In this document: positions 1 through 7,825 of the stretch, in pieces
How positions within the stretch are numbered: position 1 is the first letter of the stretch
How the letters are laid out: each line of letters starts with the position of its first letter
Assembly (NCBI GenBank): GCA_947629705.1
Contig: CANREN010000001.1
Location: forward strand, 62,001 to 126,000
Length of the DNA: 64,000 nt
Direction of reading: 5' to 3'
Source: an uncultured Alistipes sp.
GTDB lineage: Bacteria > Bacteroidota > Bacteroidia > Bacteroidales > Rikenellaceae
Notes under the pieces: generated by a model
What the model saw: the letters and a program-made list of their open reading frames with translations, nothing else
Told to the model about the DNA's origin: nothing
Database searches by the model: none
Translations under genes and position numbers: made by a program

Positions 1-848
1 CGAAGATGGCTTTCGCGGTTATCGCCCCATGCCACTTGCAGGTAGACCGGGAAGTCGGGCATACGCTGCGGCATCGGTGCGAAGTTATCGTTGTAGGTGG
101 CGCTCAAGTCGGGCATCTCGGCCGCCAGACCGAAGGTCATGCAGTCGCGGGCGAAGGAGACTTCGTAGCGGAGCATCGTCGCGAACTGAAGGTTGTAGGC
201 GTTGGGGCCTTGGAAGTCGACCGTCGTGGGCGCTGCCTGCAGGTCGCAGAAGGTGGTAATGTCGCGGCCGATCGTGAATCCCCTGAACGAGACGTAGGCC
301 GAACGCAGACGGGGAGCGTAGCTGCCCTGGGCACCGCCTCGGAAGTCGCCGTCGACGTAGATCACGACACGTCCCAGCGCACGGGTATTGGCGATGGCTT
401 TCAGAAAGAGACGCGACGTCGAAGCGTCCATCGTCAGTTTCTGACGGTTGGCAAAATTGCTCGTGATGGGAATATCGTAGGGCACGAAATCGCGATTATC
501 CACGATCCCATCGAACTCGTAGGCCGTGCGCAGCGCAATATAACCGCCCAGGGCGAACGAGAACCTGTTGTTCTTGCTTGCGAAGACGAATTGCGGAAGC
601 TCCGTCTGCTGGAAGCCCGGACGATGGGTCTCTAAATAGTCCTGTGTCGCACCCTCGGCAGCCAGCCGGTTGAGCGCCGCCACCTGTTGGGCCGCACATA
701 CGTCGGAGTAGATCGTATCCACCTGGTGCATGGAGATCAGATAGACCGTAGGCGCATATTCGCCGTTCCGTGCGGATCGCATCCGGTGTTGCGCCGAGGC
801 GGTTGTGGCCAGTAACAACGCCACGATCAGAAGTCGAAATGTTTTCAT
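1..848 (-). CDS. DcaP-like outer-membrane porin, N-terminal part (runs off the window)
   Basis: The reading frame starts at the ATG whose complement ends at 848 and is open to base 1, giving 282 codons with no stop, so the C-terminus lies outside the window. Residues 1-20 form a signal peptide (MKTFRLLIVALLLATTASAQ). Further on come GGYIALRTAYEF, then VVIYVDGDFRGG, LRSAYVSF, FTIGRDITTFCDLQ and PTTVDFQGPN. This succession of a GY-strand, an EGDF-like strand and the TF.DL..P.TVDF.GP segment is the DcaP family pattern of trimeric outer-membrane diffusion porins. The substrate cannot be read from the sequence. It is divergent from the metallophosphoesterase gene across about 195 bases. No clear -7 element was found for it. 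Confidence 0.8.
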   Translation of the reverse strand, partial: MKTFRLLIVALLLATTASAQHRMRSARNGEYAPTVYLISMHQVDTIYSDVCAAQQVAALNRLAAEGATQDYLETHRPGFQQTELPQFVFASKNNRFSFALGGYIALRTAYEFDGIVDNRDFVPYDIPITSNFANRQKLTMDASTSRLFLKAIANTRALGRVVIYVDGDFRGGAQGSYAPRLRSAYVSFRGFTIGRDITTFCDLQAAPTTVDFQGPNAYNLQFATMLRYEVSFARDCMTFGLAAEMPDLSATYNDNFAPMPQRMPDFPVYLQVAWGDNRESHL

Positions 849-992
849 AAGCCGAATCAATTTGGTATAAATGAACTTGTTCTGTTTTGTTTTTGGATTG
901 CAGCCAGTTAATACTCATCGTGGGTTTTGCAAGTTGTATGCCAAATAATCGTGCACGGATTTTGATTTTTAGAGCGGCTCGGGCTTTTTTAT

Positions 993-1000
993 TAACTTTG
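993..1000 (+). promoter_or_regulatory. Bacteroidota -7 element upstream of the metallophosphoesterase
   Basis: TAACTTTG matches TAnnTTTG exactly and lies 43 bases before the ATG at 1044. A -33 TTG at the usual 19-21 base distance is not visible, so only the -7 half is supported. The rest of the 849-1043 gap holds nothing I can name. Confidence 0.55.
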
Positions 1001-1043
1001 CATCGCGGAAAAAATAGTTGTCCGTATATATTTAAGGTGTGTT

Positions 1044-2207
1044 ATGACTTTTCTCTTTTTCTTCATCCTGTTGTTCCTGACGGCGATCGCTGCCGATTAC
1101 TGCTTCTGGAGGCGGCACCGTGCTTCGCTGCGCCGGCATCGGTGGGCGGTCGTATGGATGGTCGGCAGCCATTTACCGCTGCTCGTCATGATCCTTTCCG
1201 GATGGCTGGCCCGCGACAATACGACCGGTTTGATGCTCGTCAGTATATGGCTGTTCTGGATTTGGTTGCTGCTGACGCTGCCGCGATTGGTCTGTTATCT
1301 CTTTCGGCGGATGCACCTGCCCCGCGCGGGAATCGCGGTCGGCGTCGGAGTGGCCGGTTCGCTGATTTGGGGCGCGACGATCGGCCGCACGACGCTGCAC
1401 GTCAGCCGGACGGAAATCTGCTCGGCGAAACTTCCTGCGGCCTTCGACGGATTCCGGATCGTGCAGCTCTCCGATATGCACATCGGTACGCTGGTCTCGC
1501 CGGAACGGGAGCTGCAGCGGATCGTCGACAGCGTGGAGGCGCTGCACCCCGATCTGATCGTCTTTACCGGCGATCTCGTCAATATCCGTTCTTCGGAGCT
1601 GAATGATCGCAACGCGGCTGTTTTGCGCCGATTGCAAGCTCCTTGCGGCGTGTTTTCCGTAACCGGCAACCACGATGCGGGGGTCTATATCAAGGATTCG
1701 ATGCGTCAACCGGCGGCGGAGAGCTTGCAGGAGGTGATTGCCTGGCAGCGGCGGTCGGGATGGCAGGTGCTGGAGGATACGACGGTCTATCTGACCCGGG
1801 GCGGAGAGCGCATATCGTTCTCCGGCATCTCGTTCGATCCGGCCCTGCGCAAAAAACGGCACGATTCGGAACTTCCTCCGGCCCGACTGGATGTCGTCTA
1901 TCGCGGTGTGCCCGATTCGTTGTTCAACATTACGGCGGTGCATCTTCCGCAGCTTTGGACGCAGGTGCTCGACTTCGGATACGGCGATCTGACGCTGGCA
2001 GGCCATGTCCATTCGATGCAGATGAAGCTGCGGATCTGCGGCCGTTCGTTTTCTCCGGCGCGGCTGCTTTACAAACGATGGAGCGGACGCTATGACGACG
2101 GGGCCCGTACCTTGTATATCAACGACGGAACCGGTTATGTCCTCTATCCGATGCGATTGGGCGCCTGGCCCGAAATCTCTTTGATCACACTTCGACGATG
2201 CGGGTAA
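1044..2207 (+). CDS. Membrane-anchored metallophosphoesterase
   Basis: 387 residues. Three to four hydrophobic segments in roughly the first 120 residues precede a calcineurin-like phosphoesterase domain. All metal-binding blocks are present: DMHIG at about 144, GDLVN at about 176, GNHD at 208-211 and GHVHS at 320-324. This is the YkuE/YaeI-like layout of membrane-linked metallophosphoesterases, some of which act on lipid-linked pyrophosphates such as UDP-diacylglucosamine; the substrate here is not known. The stop overlaps the start of the following reductase-deaminase gene by 10 bases, so the two are probably translated together. Confidence 0.85.
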   Translation: MTFLFFFILLFLTAIAADYCFWRRHRASLRRHRWAVVWMVGSHLPLLVMILSGWLARDNTTGLMLVSIWLFWIWLLLTLPRLVCYLFRRMHLPRAGIAVGVGVAGSLIWGATIGRTTLHVSRTEICSAKLPAAFDGFRIVQLSDMHIGTLVSPERELQRIVDSVEALHPDLIVFTGDLVNIRSSELNDRNAAVLRRLQAPCGVFSVTGNHDAGVYIKDSMRQPAAESLQEVIAWQRRSGWQVLEDTTVYLTRGGERISFSGISFDPALRKKRHDSELPPARLDVVYRGVPDSLFNITAVHLPQLWTQVLDFGYGDLTLAGHVHSMQMKLRICGRSFSPARLLYKRWSGRYDDGARTLYINDGTGYVLYPMRLGAWPEISLITLRRCG

Positions 2208-3274
2208 CTCTCTCTTTCGCTACGACCGCCGACGGCTTTTTGGATGATGCGTCGCCGCAGCGGTTGATGATCTCCTCGCCCGAAGATTGGGCGGCGGTTG
2301 GTCGGTTGCGGGCCGATTGCGATGCGATTTTGGTCGGTGCGGAGACGCTTCGCCGCGACGATCCGGCCTTGCTGCTGCGTGATGAATCGGTGCGCCGGCG
2401 CCGGCGGGCGATCGGTTTGCGGCCCGACATTGCAAAAGCAACGCTGACCGCTTCGGGCCGGCTCGATCCTTCGCTGCGCTTTTTTACGAAGGGCGATGCG
2501 GATCGTTTCGTCTTTTCGACGCGCGATCTGCCTGCGCTGCACGATCGGGCAGCGGTCATTGTATCCGATGAACCGTCGACCGCCTGTCGGATCGTTACGG
2601 AACTCGAAAAACGGGGCATCGGTCATTTGTTAGTCGAGGGCGGTGCGCATATCTTGCAGCTGTTTTTAGATGAGGGGATGGCCGATACGGTGCGGGCGGC
2701 GGTCAATCCGGCGCTGACGCTCGGCGAAGCCGGATACGCCCGATTCGCTTTTCGACCGCCGGCCGGAAAGTCGTGCACGACCGAAAATTTGGGCGGTATG
2801 CGCGTTACGACCTGCGAGTTGCATCCCGATACGGCGGCGGAAGATCGGCTGCGGATTCGCCAGGCGATCGAAGCGAGCCGCCGTTCCCAGCCTTGCGCCA
2901 CCTGCTATCGGGTGGGGGCCGTGATCGTTACCCGCAAGGGCGAAATTTTCACGGGCTATACGCACGAACATTCCGCCACGCATCATGCCGAACAGGAGGC
3001 GGTCGCCAAGGCGCTGGCTGCCGGTGCGGATTTGCGGGGCGGGGCGATCTACTCTTCGATGGAGCCCTGTTCGCATCGGGCCAGCGAACCCGAAAGCTGT
3101 ACGCAGCTGCTTATCCGTCTCGGATTCGCCCATGCGGCATTCGCGCTTTATGAACCGGATCGTTTCGTCGATGGCCGCGGAGCACTCACGCTGCGCGAAG
3201 CCGGAATCGACGTGCGGGCCTATCCCGATTTGGGCGGCGAGGTGCGGGCTGTCAACGCCCATCTTTGGCATTGA
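2198..3274 (+). CDS. Fusion of RibD-type reductase (N-terminal) and cytidine-deaminase-like domain (C-terminal)
   Basis: 358 residues. Residues 1-205 look like the RibD C-terminal/dihydrofolate-reductase-like domain: SFATTADGFLDD at the start, DAILVGAETLRRDDP, and LLVEGGAHILQLFL near 145. Residues about 220-340 are a zinc deaminase domain with HAE at 263-265 and PC at 290-291 with a second cysteine at 301. This is the reverse of E. coli RibD, where the deaminase comes first. The zinc loop PCSHRASEPESC is one residue longer than the usual PCSHxGxTPPC form. By family it would deaminate and reduce a pyrimidine intermediate of flavin synthesis or a related heterocycle. Whether it replaces RibD or serves another pathway cannot be told from this window. 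It overlaps the preceding gene by 10 bases. Confidence 0.75.
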   Translation: MRVTLSFATTADGFLDDASPQRLMISSPEDWAAVGRLRADCDAILVGAETLRRDDPALLLRDESVRRRRRAIGLRPDIAKATLTASGRLDPSLRFFTKGDADRFVFSTRDLPALHDRAAVIVSDEPSTACRIVTELEKRGIGHLLVEGGAHILQLFLDEGMADTVRAAVNPALTLGEAGYARFAFRPPAGKSCTTENLGGMRVTTCELHPDTAAEDRLRIRQAIEASRRSQPCATCYRVGAVIVTRKGEIFTGYTHEHSATHHAEQEAVAKALAAGADLRGGAIYSSMEPCSHRASEPESCTQLLIRLGFAHAAFALYEPDRFVDGRGALTLREAGIDVRAYPDLGGEVRAVNAHLWH

Positions 3275-3377
3275 GATCGTTCGGATCGGTTTAATTGTGT
3301 ACGGAACGGGCCGAAACGATCGGCTGCGTTCGGAAATGTCGTTCTATACCCGTATCGGAAAAATGGACCGGCGCCGT

Positions 3378-5087
3378 CTACGGATCGATGCCGAATTTTT
3401 TGAAAATCAGATCGTCGTGTTCGTCGATGCCCGTTTTGCGGAACGGGACGGCTTCGTTGTGGTCGTTCAGGTAGCAGCGGGGCGCGGCATGGTCGAAGTC
3501 GGCGCTGACCATCGAGACCGACCGATCCAAATAACGGCTTTCGATGGAGGCGATGTCGGCTATCGTGTGGAACATCATGCGGGTTGTGGAGGCCCCCATG
3601 CGATTCGCCTCGGCAGCGGCGGCTTTCTGCGGAAAGGCCCGCCGGTACTCTTTCGAGAACCAGGCTAACGATGCTACATACAATTGGTAGGCGGTCGTGG
3701 TGGGCGAGGCGTGTAGAAACCGCCCCCGATCATCGTCGAAAAGGTCTTCGCCGTGATCGGCGCAATAAAGCAGCGCCGAAGCGGTTCCGTCGAGCGAATG
3801 CAGGTATTCGATCGTTCGGGCCAGAAAATGGTCGGTGTAAAGGATCGAATTGTCGTAAGCGTTGCGAAGCATCTCGATATGGACGGGCGAAATGGCGACG
3901 TCGTCGTCAGGCAGGAATCGGGCGAATGCGCGCGGATAACGCTGGTGATAGCTGAAGTGCGAACCGTAGCAATGCAGCATGAAAAAGAGTTTTTGCGACC
4001 GGCTGTCCGCAATGCACTGCCGCATCGCTTCGAGCAGCTGCATATCGTAACGCGGCGCATCGATATAGATGACGTGATCGGCATCGTGGGCCAGTTTGTC
4101 GATCATGGCCCCTTGGGGCGACTGGTTGGAGATGAACCAGGTCTCGAATCCCGCCTCGTTGAACAGAGCGGGTAATCCTTTACGGCGGTAGAGCTCGTCG
4201 TGGCGGTCGGTTGCGACGGACGACAGGAACAGCGGCACGCTCTTGTGGGTCGTATTGCTCTGTGTCAGAATGTTGCGGAATACAACCAACGAATCCGTGC
4301 GCATCAGTTCGGGGGTCGTTTCGCGTTCGTATCCGTAGAGCTGCCAACTCATCGCCCGCGAGGCCTCGCCGATAACGTAGACATAGATTTCCCGCCCGGC
4401 CGTGCTGTCGCTGCGAACGGCATCGTAGGTGAAACCGGCGGAACTTTCGGCGAACGCGGATACCTTGCGAAATTCCGATGCGCAGATACCCATGTTGTAG
4501 AAGGCATTGATCGGGAAAATCTCGTCGCGCAGCACGTGTTTCTCCTCGCTGACGCGATAGGCTGGCCACAGGAGCAGCAATCCGATGGAAAACAGGGCGG
4601 CGCCGGTCAATCCCATGATGATGCGGGCCGTGTGGGAGAGATAGCGGCGGTGGCCGATTTCCCGTGCGGCGAGCCACAGCAACGGCACGTAAAGGATCAC
4701 GACTAAAATGACCGAAGGGTAAATGTTGGCCAACAATTCGCCTGCTTCGCCCGGATTGGTGGTCAGCACGTTGGTGAACATGTCGGTCGCGATGACCGAA
4801 TTGCCGAAAAGATAGAGCAGGACGATCTGGAACGCCGCCACGAACAGAAACGGGAATGCCAACCAGATCTGGATGCCCGACCGCCGCAAGGCGACGCTCC
4901 ACATCATGTAGAACCCCAAGGGCAGGAGAATCGAAGCCTCGGTCGTCCATATCGAATAGCGCTCGGTATAGGCGAGGATGCAGTTGGGGATGATCAATGC
5001 CACACACAGATAGAGGGCCAACAGCACGCTGAACCGGCTGCGTGTTTTGATGCTGTGCGATTTATGCGTTTTTCCTGCTTCGTTCAT
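3378..5087 (-). CDS. EptA-type phosphoethanolamine transferase (lipid A modification)
   Basis: 569 residues from the ATG at 5087; 48 more in-frame bases upstream give a weaker start. About five hydrophobic helices fill residues 15-190, followed by a periplasmic sulfatase-fold domain. It carries the transferase motifs: IGEASR (metal-binding Glu), then about 40 residues later a Thr in SNTTHKSVP at the nucleophile position, CADHGEDL (metal Asp-His) and FLHASP (substrate His). Family members move phosphoethanolamine from phosphatidylethanolamine to lipid A or another envelope glycan at the outer face of the inner membrane, which lowers sensitivity to cationic peptides. The gene is convergent with the reductase-deaminase and lies downstream of the YtfJ-like gene on the same strand. 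The acceptor molecule is inferred. Confidence 0.75.
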   Translation of the reverse strand: MNEAGKTHKSHSIKTRSRFSVLLALYLCVALIIPNCILAYTERYSIWTTEASILLPLGFYMMWSVALRRSGIQIWLAFPFLFVAAFQIVLLYLFGNSVIATDMFTNVLTTNPGEAGELLANIYPSVILVVILYVPLLWLAAREIGHRRYLSHTARIIMGLTGAALFSIGLLLLWPAYRVSEEKHVLRDEIFPINAFYNMGICASEFRKVSAFAESSAGFTYDAVRSDSTAGREIYVYVIGEASRAMSWQLYGYERETTPELMRTDSLVVFRNILTQSNTTHKSVPLFLSSVATDRHDELYRRKGLPALFNEAGFETWFISNQSPQGAMIDKLAHDADHVIYIDAPRYDMQLLEAMRQCIADSRSQKLFFMLHCYGSHFSYHQRYPRAFARFLPDDDVAISPVHIEMLRNAYDNSILYTDHFLARTIEYLHSLDGTASALLYCADHGEDLFDDDRGRFLHASPTTTAYQLYVASLAWFSKEYRRAFPQKAAAAEANRMGASTTRMMFHTIADIASIESRYLDRSVSMVSADFDHAAPRCYLNDHNEAVPFRKTGIDEHDDLIFKKFGIDP

Positions 5088-5147
5088 ATTCCGCGTTATC
5101 GATACGGTCGTTCGTGGCCGAAACCGTCGTCGCATACGGGCCGATAG

Positions 5148-5660
5148 TTATTTATATTGTTCGATCAGTCGATAGAATGCCTGTTGATCCTCTTTCGTCA
5201 GCTCCCCTTTGCGCATGAATACCAATTCGCCCGCCTTATTGACGAACAGCAGCACGAACTGGTCGTTGCAGTCGCCGAGGCCCCATTCTCGGGGCAGGAG
5301 GCGATCGGTGTCCATCAACACGAGCGCGCCGTTTTTTTCCGTCCGCTTGCGGGCGATGCTGCGGATGGGGCCGTTCGGATACCACGTATCTTTGGCGTTG
5401 ATGATGCCGAATCCGTAGATTTCGGGGCTCTCGGCACGATGGTTGTCTTCTAATTCGTAGGTGAAAGCCTCGTTTTGCTTGCGGGCGTCGGGATCGACGT
5501 AGAAGATCATCAGATTCTTTTCGCCGTAGTGGGGTAGTCGGGTCGGATTCTTGTTCAGATCGCTGATCTCGACGTTCGAGACGTTTCGGGGCAGCTCTTG
5601 CGCGGCCGCAGCCGTGAGCGTAAAGGCCGTTAGCATCAGGACGATTTTCAACTTCTTCAT
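5148..5660 (-). CDS. YtfJ-like periplasmic thioredoxin-fold protein
   Basis: 170 residues with a clear signal peptide (residues 1-21, cleaved after TAAAAA/Q). The C-terminal half (VLMDTDRLLPREWGLG, then FVLLFVNKAGELVFMRKGELT) resembles E. coli YtfJ/HI0045, a thioredoxin-like fold lacking the CxxC redox pair. No function is established for the family. A TAACTTTG -7 element lies upstream on the minus strand at 5701-5708. The EptA-type gene follows after about 60 bases and may be co-transcribed. Confidence 0.6.
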   Translation of the reverse strand: MKKLKIVLMLTAFTLTAAAAQELPRNVSNVEISDLNKNPTRLPHYGEKNLMIFYVDPDARKQNEAFTYELEDNHRAESPEIYGFGIINAKDTWYPNGPIRSIARKRTEKNGALVLMDTDRLLPREWGLGDCNDQFVLLFVNKAGELVFMRKGELTKEDQQAFYRLIEQYK

Positions 5661-5700
5661 AGTCTGACTGTTTTTGTTCTGTATGGAAGAATACGAGAGA

Positions 5701-5708
5701 CAAAGTTA
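5701..5708 (-). promoter_or_regulatory. -7 element for the YtfJ-like gene
   Basis: Read on the minus strand the bases are TAACTTTG, 40 bases before the ATG at 5660. A TTG is present at 5725-5727, but at only 16 bases spacing. Confidence 0.5.
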
Positions 5709-5773
5709 CGATTTTTTCCGGAAACAAGCCGCTTCCCGAGAGCGGATTATTTTTGTTCCGATAGCCGGCCCCA

Positions 5774-6652
5774 TTAAAAATCCAGGCCGAAGCTGAAGCT
5801 GTACGTGTTGTGGAACAGGGAGTTCTTCGCGGCGAACAGATAGGCGAAATCGAGTCGCAGGTGCAGGAACCGTATGCCTGCTCCCACTGAGGTGTACGTA
5901 GGATAATAGGAGCGTTCGCCGTAGTGGTAGCCGGCGCGGAGTTGCACGAATTGCATCAAGTTGTACTCTGCGCCGATCGACCATTGAAATCCGCGGACGG
6001 CTGCCGGATTGAAATAGTAGCCGAAGTCGGTGCCCACCGTAATTTCATGGGCATCGGTGAGAAAAGTGTCCAAGGCGACACCGGCCGTGAAGTTCGCCGG
6101 CAGTTCGTAATCCGAATGATCGAAGTAGCCGCCTATATCGGCGATTTTGGCTCCGACCCGCAAGGTCGAATAGGTGCCGACGTTCTCTAACGGATGCGAC
6201 CAGGCTGCGGATAGGTCGAATGCCAATGCGTCGGCTGTGGCGTCGGGGCGTTTCAGATGCGTGTAGCGGCCCACGATGCCGATGCCCCATTCGGCCCCGA
6301 TGCGGCGGGAATAGCCCAAGTCGAGCGCCTTGTCGTTGTTGCCTTTTTCGCGCAGATATTGGCGCCAGCCGATGTGTGCGAAATTTTGCTCACCGAATCG
6401 GCCGGTTCCCGATACGGAGTAAAAGTCGTAGTCGTTCTCTTTGTGATAGGAGGAGGATATTTGCAACGGCGATACCGAAAAGGCGGCCATCGCGGGATTG
6501 TCGTAGAGGGTATGCGACGCGCCGATCGTGGTCATGGTCAATCCGCCCATGCCCAGTGATTTGGCATCGGGACAAGCGGGCATAAGTTCCTGTGCACGGG
6601 CGCTGAAAGCACAGCAGATGCAAAGCATCGAAATCGATAGTATCCGTTTCAT
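5774..6652 (-). CDS. PorV/PorQ-family outer-membrane beta-barrel protein
   Basis: 292 residues from the ATG at 6652, which gives a clean signal peptide (MKRILSISMLCICCAFSARA). An in-frame extension to 6688 would start inside the promoter repeat and is rejected. The mature start (PDAKSLGMGGLTMTTIG, then LYDNPAMAAF) is the hallmark of the PorV/PorQ group, where a 'DPR..GMGG...A..NPA' strand opens the barrel. The protein ends in FGLDF with a terminal Phe, as outer-membrane barrels do. Family members help secretion or surface attachment (PorV in type IX secretion), but no type IX genes are nearby, so the role is open. It is transcribed from a duplicated promoter repeat. Confidence 0.8.
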   Translation of the reverse strand: MKRILSISMLCICCAFSARAQELMPACPDAKSLGMGGLTMTTIGASHTLYDNPAMAAFSVSPLQISSSYHKENDYDFYSVSGTGRFGEQNFAHIGWRQYLREKGNNDKALDLGYSRRIGAEWGIGIVGRYTHLKRPDATADALAFDLSAAWSHPLENVGTYSTLRVGAKIADIGGYFDHSDYELPANFTAGVALDTFLTDAHEITVGTDFGYYFNPAAVRGFQWSIGAEYNLMQFVQLRAGYHYGERSYYPTYTSVGAGIRFLHLRLDFAYLFAAKNSLFHNTYSFSFGLDF

Positions 6653-6657
6653 GGCTT

Positions 6658-6688
6658 CAAAGATACGAAAAGTCGAGCGCAGAAGCAA
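6658..6688 (-). promoter_or_regulatory. Proximal promoter of the PorV-like gene (inside repeat unit 1)
   Basis: On the minus strand TTG (6686-6688), 20 bases, then TATCTTTG (6658-6665). Both boxes and the spacing match the Bacteroidota consensus. It lies only 5 bases before the ATG at 6652, so its transcript would be nearly leaderless. Confidence 0.65.
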
Positions 6689-6731
6689 GCGTCAGCTTGA
6701 TTATGCCGAGACGAAGTATCTTCGGCAAGGC

Positions 6732-6762
6732 CAAAGATACGAAAAGTCGAGCGCAGAAGCAA
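6732..6762 (-). promoter_or_regulatory. Distal promoter of the PorV-like gene (inside repeat unit 2)
   Basis: On the minus strand TTG (6760-6762), 20 bases, TATCTTTG (6732-6739): an exact copy of the proximal arrangement one repeat period upstream. It would give a normal leader of about 75 bases. Confidence 0.65.
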
Positions 6763-6861
6763 GCGTCAGCTCGATTATGCCGAGACGGAGTATCTTCGGC
6801 GAAGCTAAAGATAACAAAAAAGATGCAATATCGTTTTTCAGAGTAGTTTCGACCTGATGAA

Positions 6862-6894
6862 AAAAACGTACGACCTTGAAAGCCGTACGTTTTT
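6862..6894 (-). terminator. Terminator after fabG
   Basis: AAAAACGTACG (6862-6872) pairs with CGTACGTTTTT (6884-6894) around a short loop. On the minus strand it follows the fabG stop by 25 bases and ends in a T-run. Confidence 0.75.
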
Positions 6895-6919
6895 CGTTTG
6901 CCGAACCGGTTCTGGCGAT

Positions 6920-7666
6920 TTAGCAGTTCATAGCACCGCAGCAATGGATGACCTGTCCGCTGACATAGGACGACAAGTCCGATGCGAGGAACAGAGCCAC
7001 TTTGGCGACGTCTTCGGGCGTGCCGCCGCGACGAAGCGGAATCTGTTTGTTCCACTCTTCCTTGACCGAATCGGGCAGTTGGGCGGTCATATCGGTGAGG
7101 ATGAATCCCGGAGCGATGCAGTTCGCACGGATACCGCGCGGCCCCATCTCCTTGGCGATGGATTTCGCCAGGCCGATCAATCCGGCTTTGGAGGCCGAGT
7201 AGTTGCACTGGCCTGCGTTGCCGCTTACGCCGACAACCGACGACATGTTGATGATCGAGCCGCCGCGCTGACGCGCCATGACCGGCGTAACGGCGTGGAT
7301 GAAATTGAACGCCGATTTGAGGTTGACCGTCAGTACGGCATCCCATTGAGCTTCGGACATGCGCATCATCAGACCGTCTTTCGTGATGCCGGCATTGTTG
7401 ACGAGCACGTCGATATGACCGAAATCCTTCATGATTTCGTCGATGACCTTGTGCGTCTCTTCGAAATCGGCTGCATTCGAAGCATATCCCCTGGCTTTTA
7501 CGCCCAATGCAGCGATTTCGGCTTCGGTCGCCTTCCCGTTGTCGTCGATGACGAGGTCGGTGAACGCCACGTCGGCGCCCTCTTTGGCGAATTGCAAGGC
7601 GATGGCTTTGCCGATTCCGCGGGCGGCGCCCGTGATGACGGCTACTTTACCTTCGAGTAATCCCAT
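6920..7666 (-). CDS. fabG: 3-oxoacyl-[acyl-carrier-protein] reductase
   Basis: 248 residues from the ATG at 7666 ([14 protein letters not shown]); 43 further in-frame codons upstream are not expected of this family and overlap the promoter. It is a short-chain dehydrogenase/reductase with the GAARGIG cofactor loop at about 14-20, NNAG near 92, and the Ser...YSASK catalytic set ([19 protein letters not shown]). It reduces 3-oxoacyl-ACP with NADPH in the fatty acid elongation cycle. The C-terminus [12 protein letters not shown] replaces the usual 'VDGGMxM' end, a small oddity shared with some Bacteroidales FabG. The gene stands alone with its own promoter and terminator and is divergent from glyA. 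Confidence 0.88.
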   Translation of the reverse strand: MGLLEGKVAVITGAARGIGKAIALQFAKEGADVAFTDLVIDDNGKATEAEIAALGVKARGYASNAADFEETHKVIDEIMKDFGHIDVLVNNAGITKDGLMMRMSEAQWDAVLTVNLKSAFNFIHAVTPVMARQRGGSIINMSSVVGVSGNAGQCNYSASKAGLIGLAKSIAKEMGPRGIRANCIAPGFILTDMTAQLPDSVKEEWNKQIPLRRGGTPEDVAKVALFLASDLSSYVSGQVIHCCGAMNC

Positions 7667-7722
7667 GATTCTAAATCTATTAAAAGTTTCGTTGTTTGCG
7701 TCGCACCTTTCGGGTGGGTAGA

Positions 7723-7730
7723 CAAAGTTA
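7723..7730 (-). promoter_or_regulatory. -7 element for fabG
   Basis: TAACTTTG on the minus strand, 56 bases before the ATG at 7666. No matching -33 TTG is visible at 19-21 bases. Confidence 0.5.
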
Positions 7731-7782
7731 CGAAAAATTTCCGGAAACCCGCTTTCGTGCATGGATTTTCGCCGAATATTGC

Positions 7783-7790
7783 TAACTTTA
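7783..7790 (+). promoter_or_regulatory. -7 element for glyA
   Basis: TAACTTTA, a TAnnTTTA variant, 35 bases before the ATG at 7826. It lies inside the longer open frame beginning at 7757, which argues against that earlier start. Confidence 0.5.
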
Positions 7791-7825
7791 CACACGGAAA
7801 AGCAAACTTCTTATTTTATTTCGAT

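Larger units (their letters stand above)
6658..6813 (-). repeat. Tandem 74-base repeat carrying promoter elements
   Basis: Two near-identical units begin at 6658 and 6732 (exact 74-base period), and the start of a third, TAAAGATA, is at 6806. Each opens with CAAAGATACGAAAAG on the plus strand, which is TATCTTTG on the minus strand, and each ends with a GAAGTATCTTC palindrome. Units differ at a few positions only. A related element is at 51008-51088. It sits directly upstream of the PorV-like gene. Confidence 0.9.

Noticed and set aside
6528..6857. 109-codon frame through the tandem repeat
   Set aside because: Its repeated residues only reflect the DNA repeat; it starts inside the PorV-like gene on the opposite strand.
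7667..7795. N-terminal extension of fabG
   Set aside because: The added 43 residues contain the -7 element and do not occur in FabG; ATG at 7666 matches the family start.
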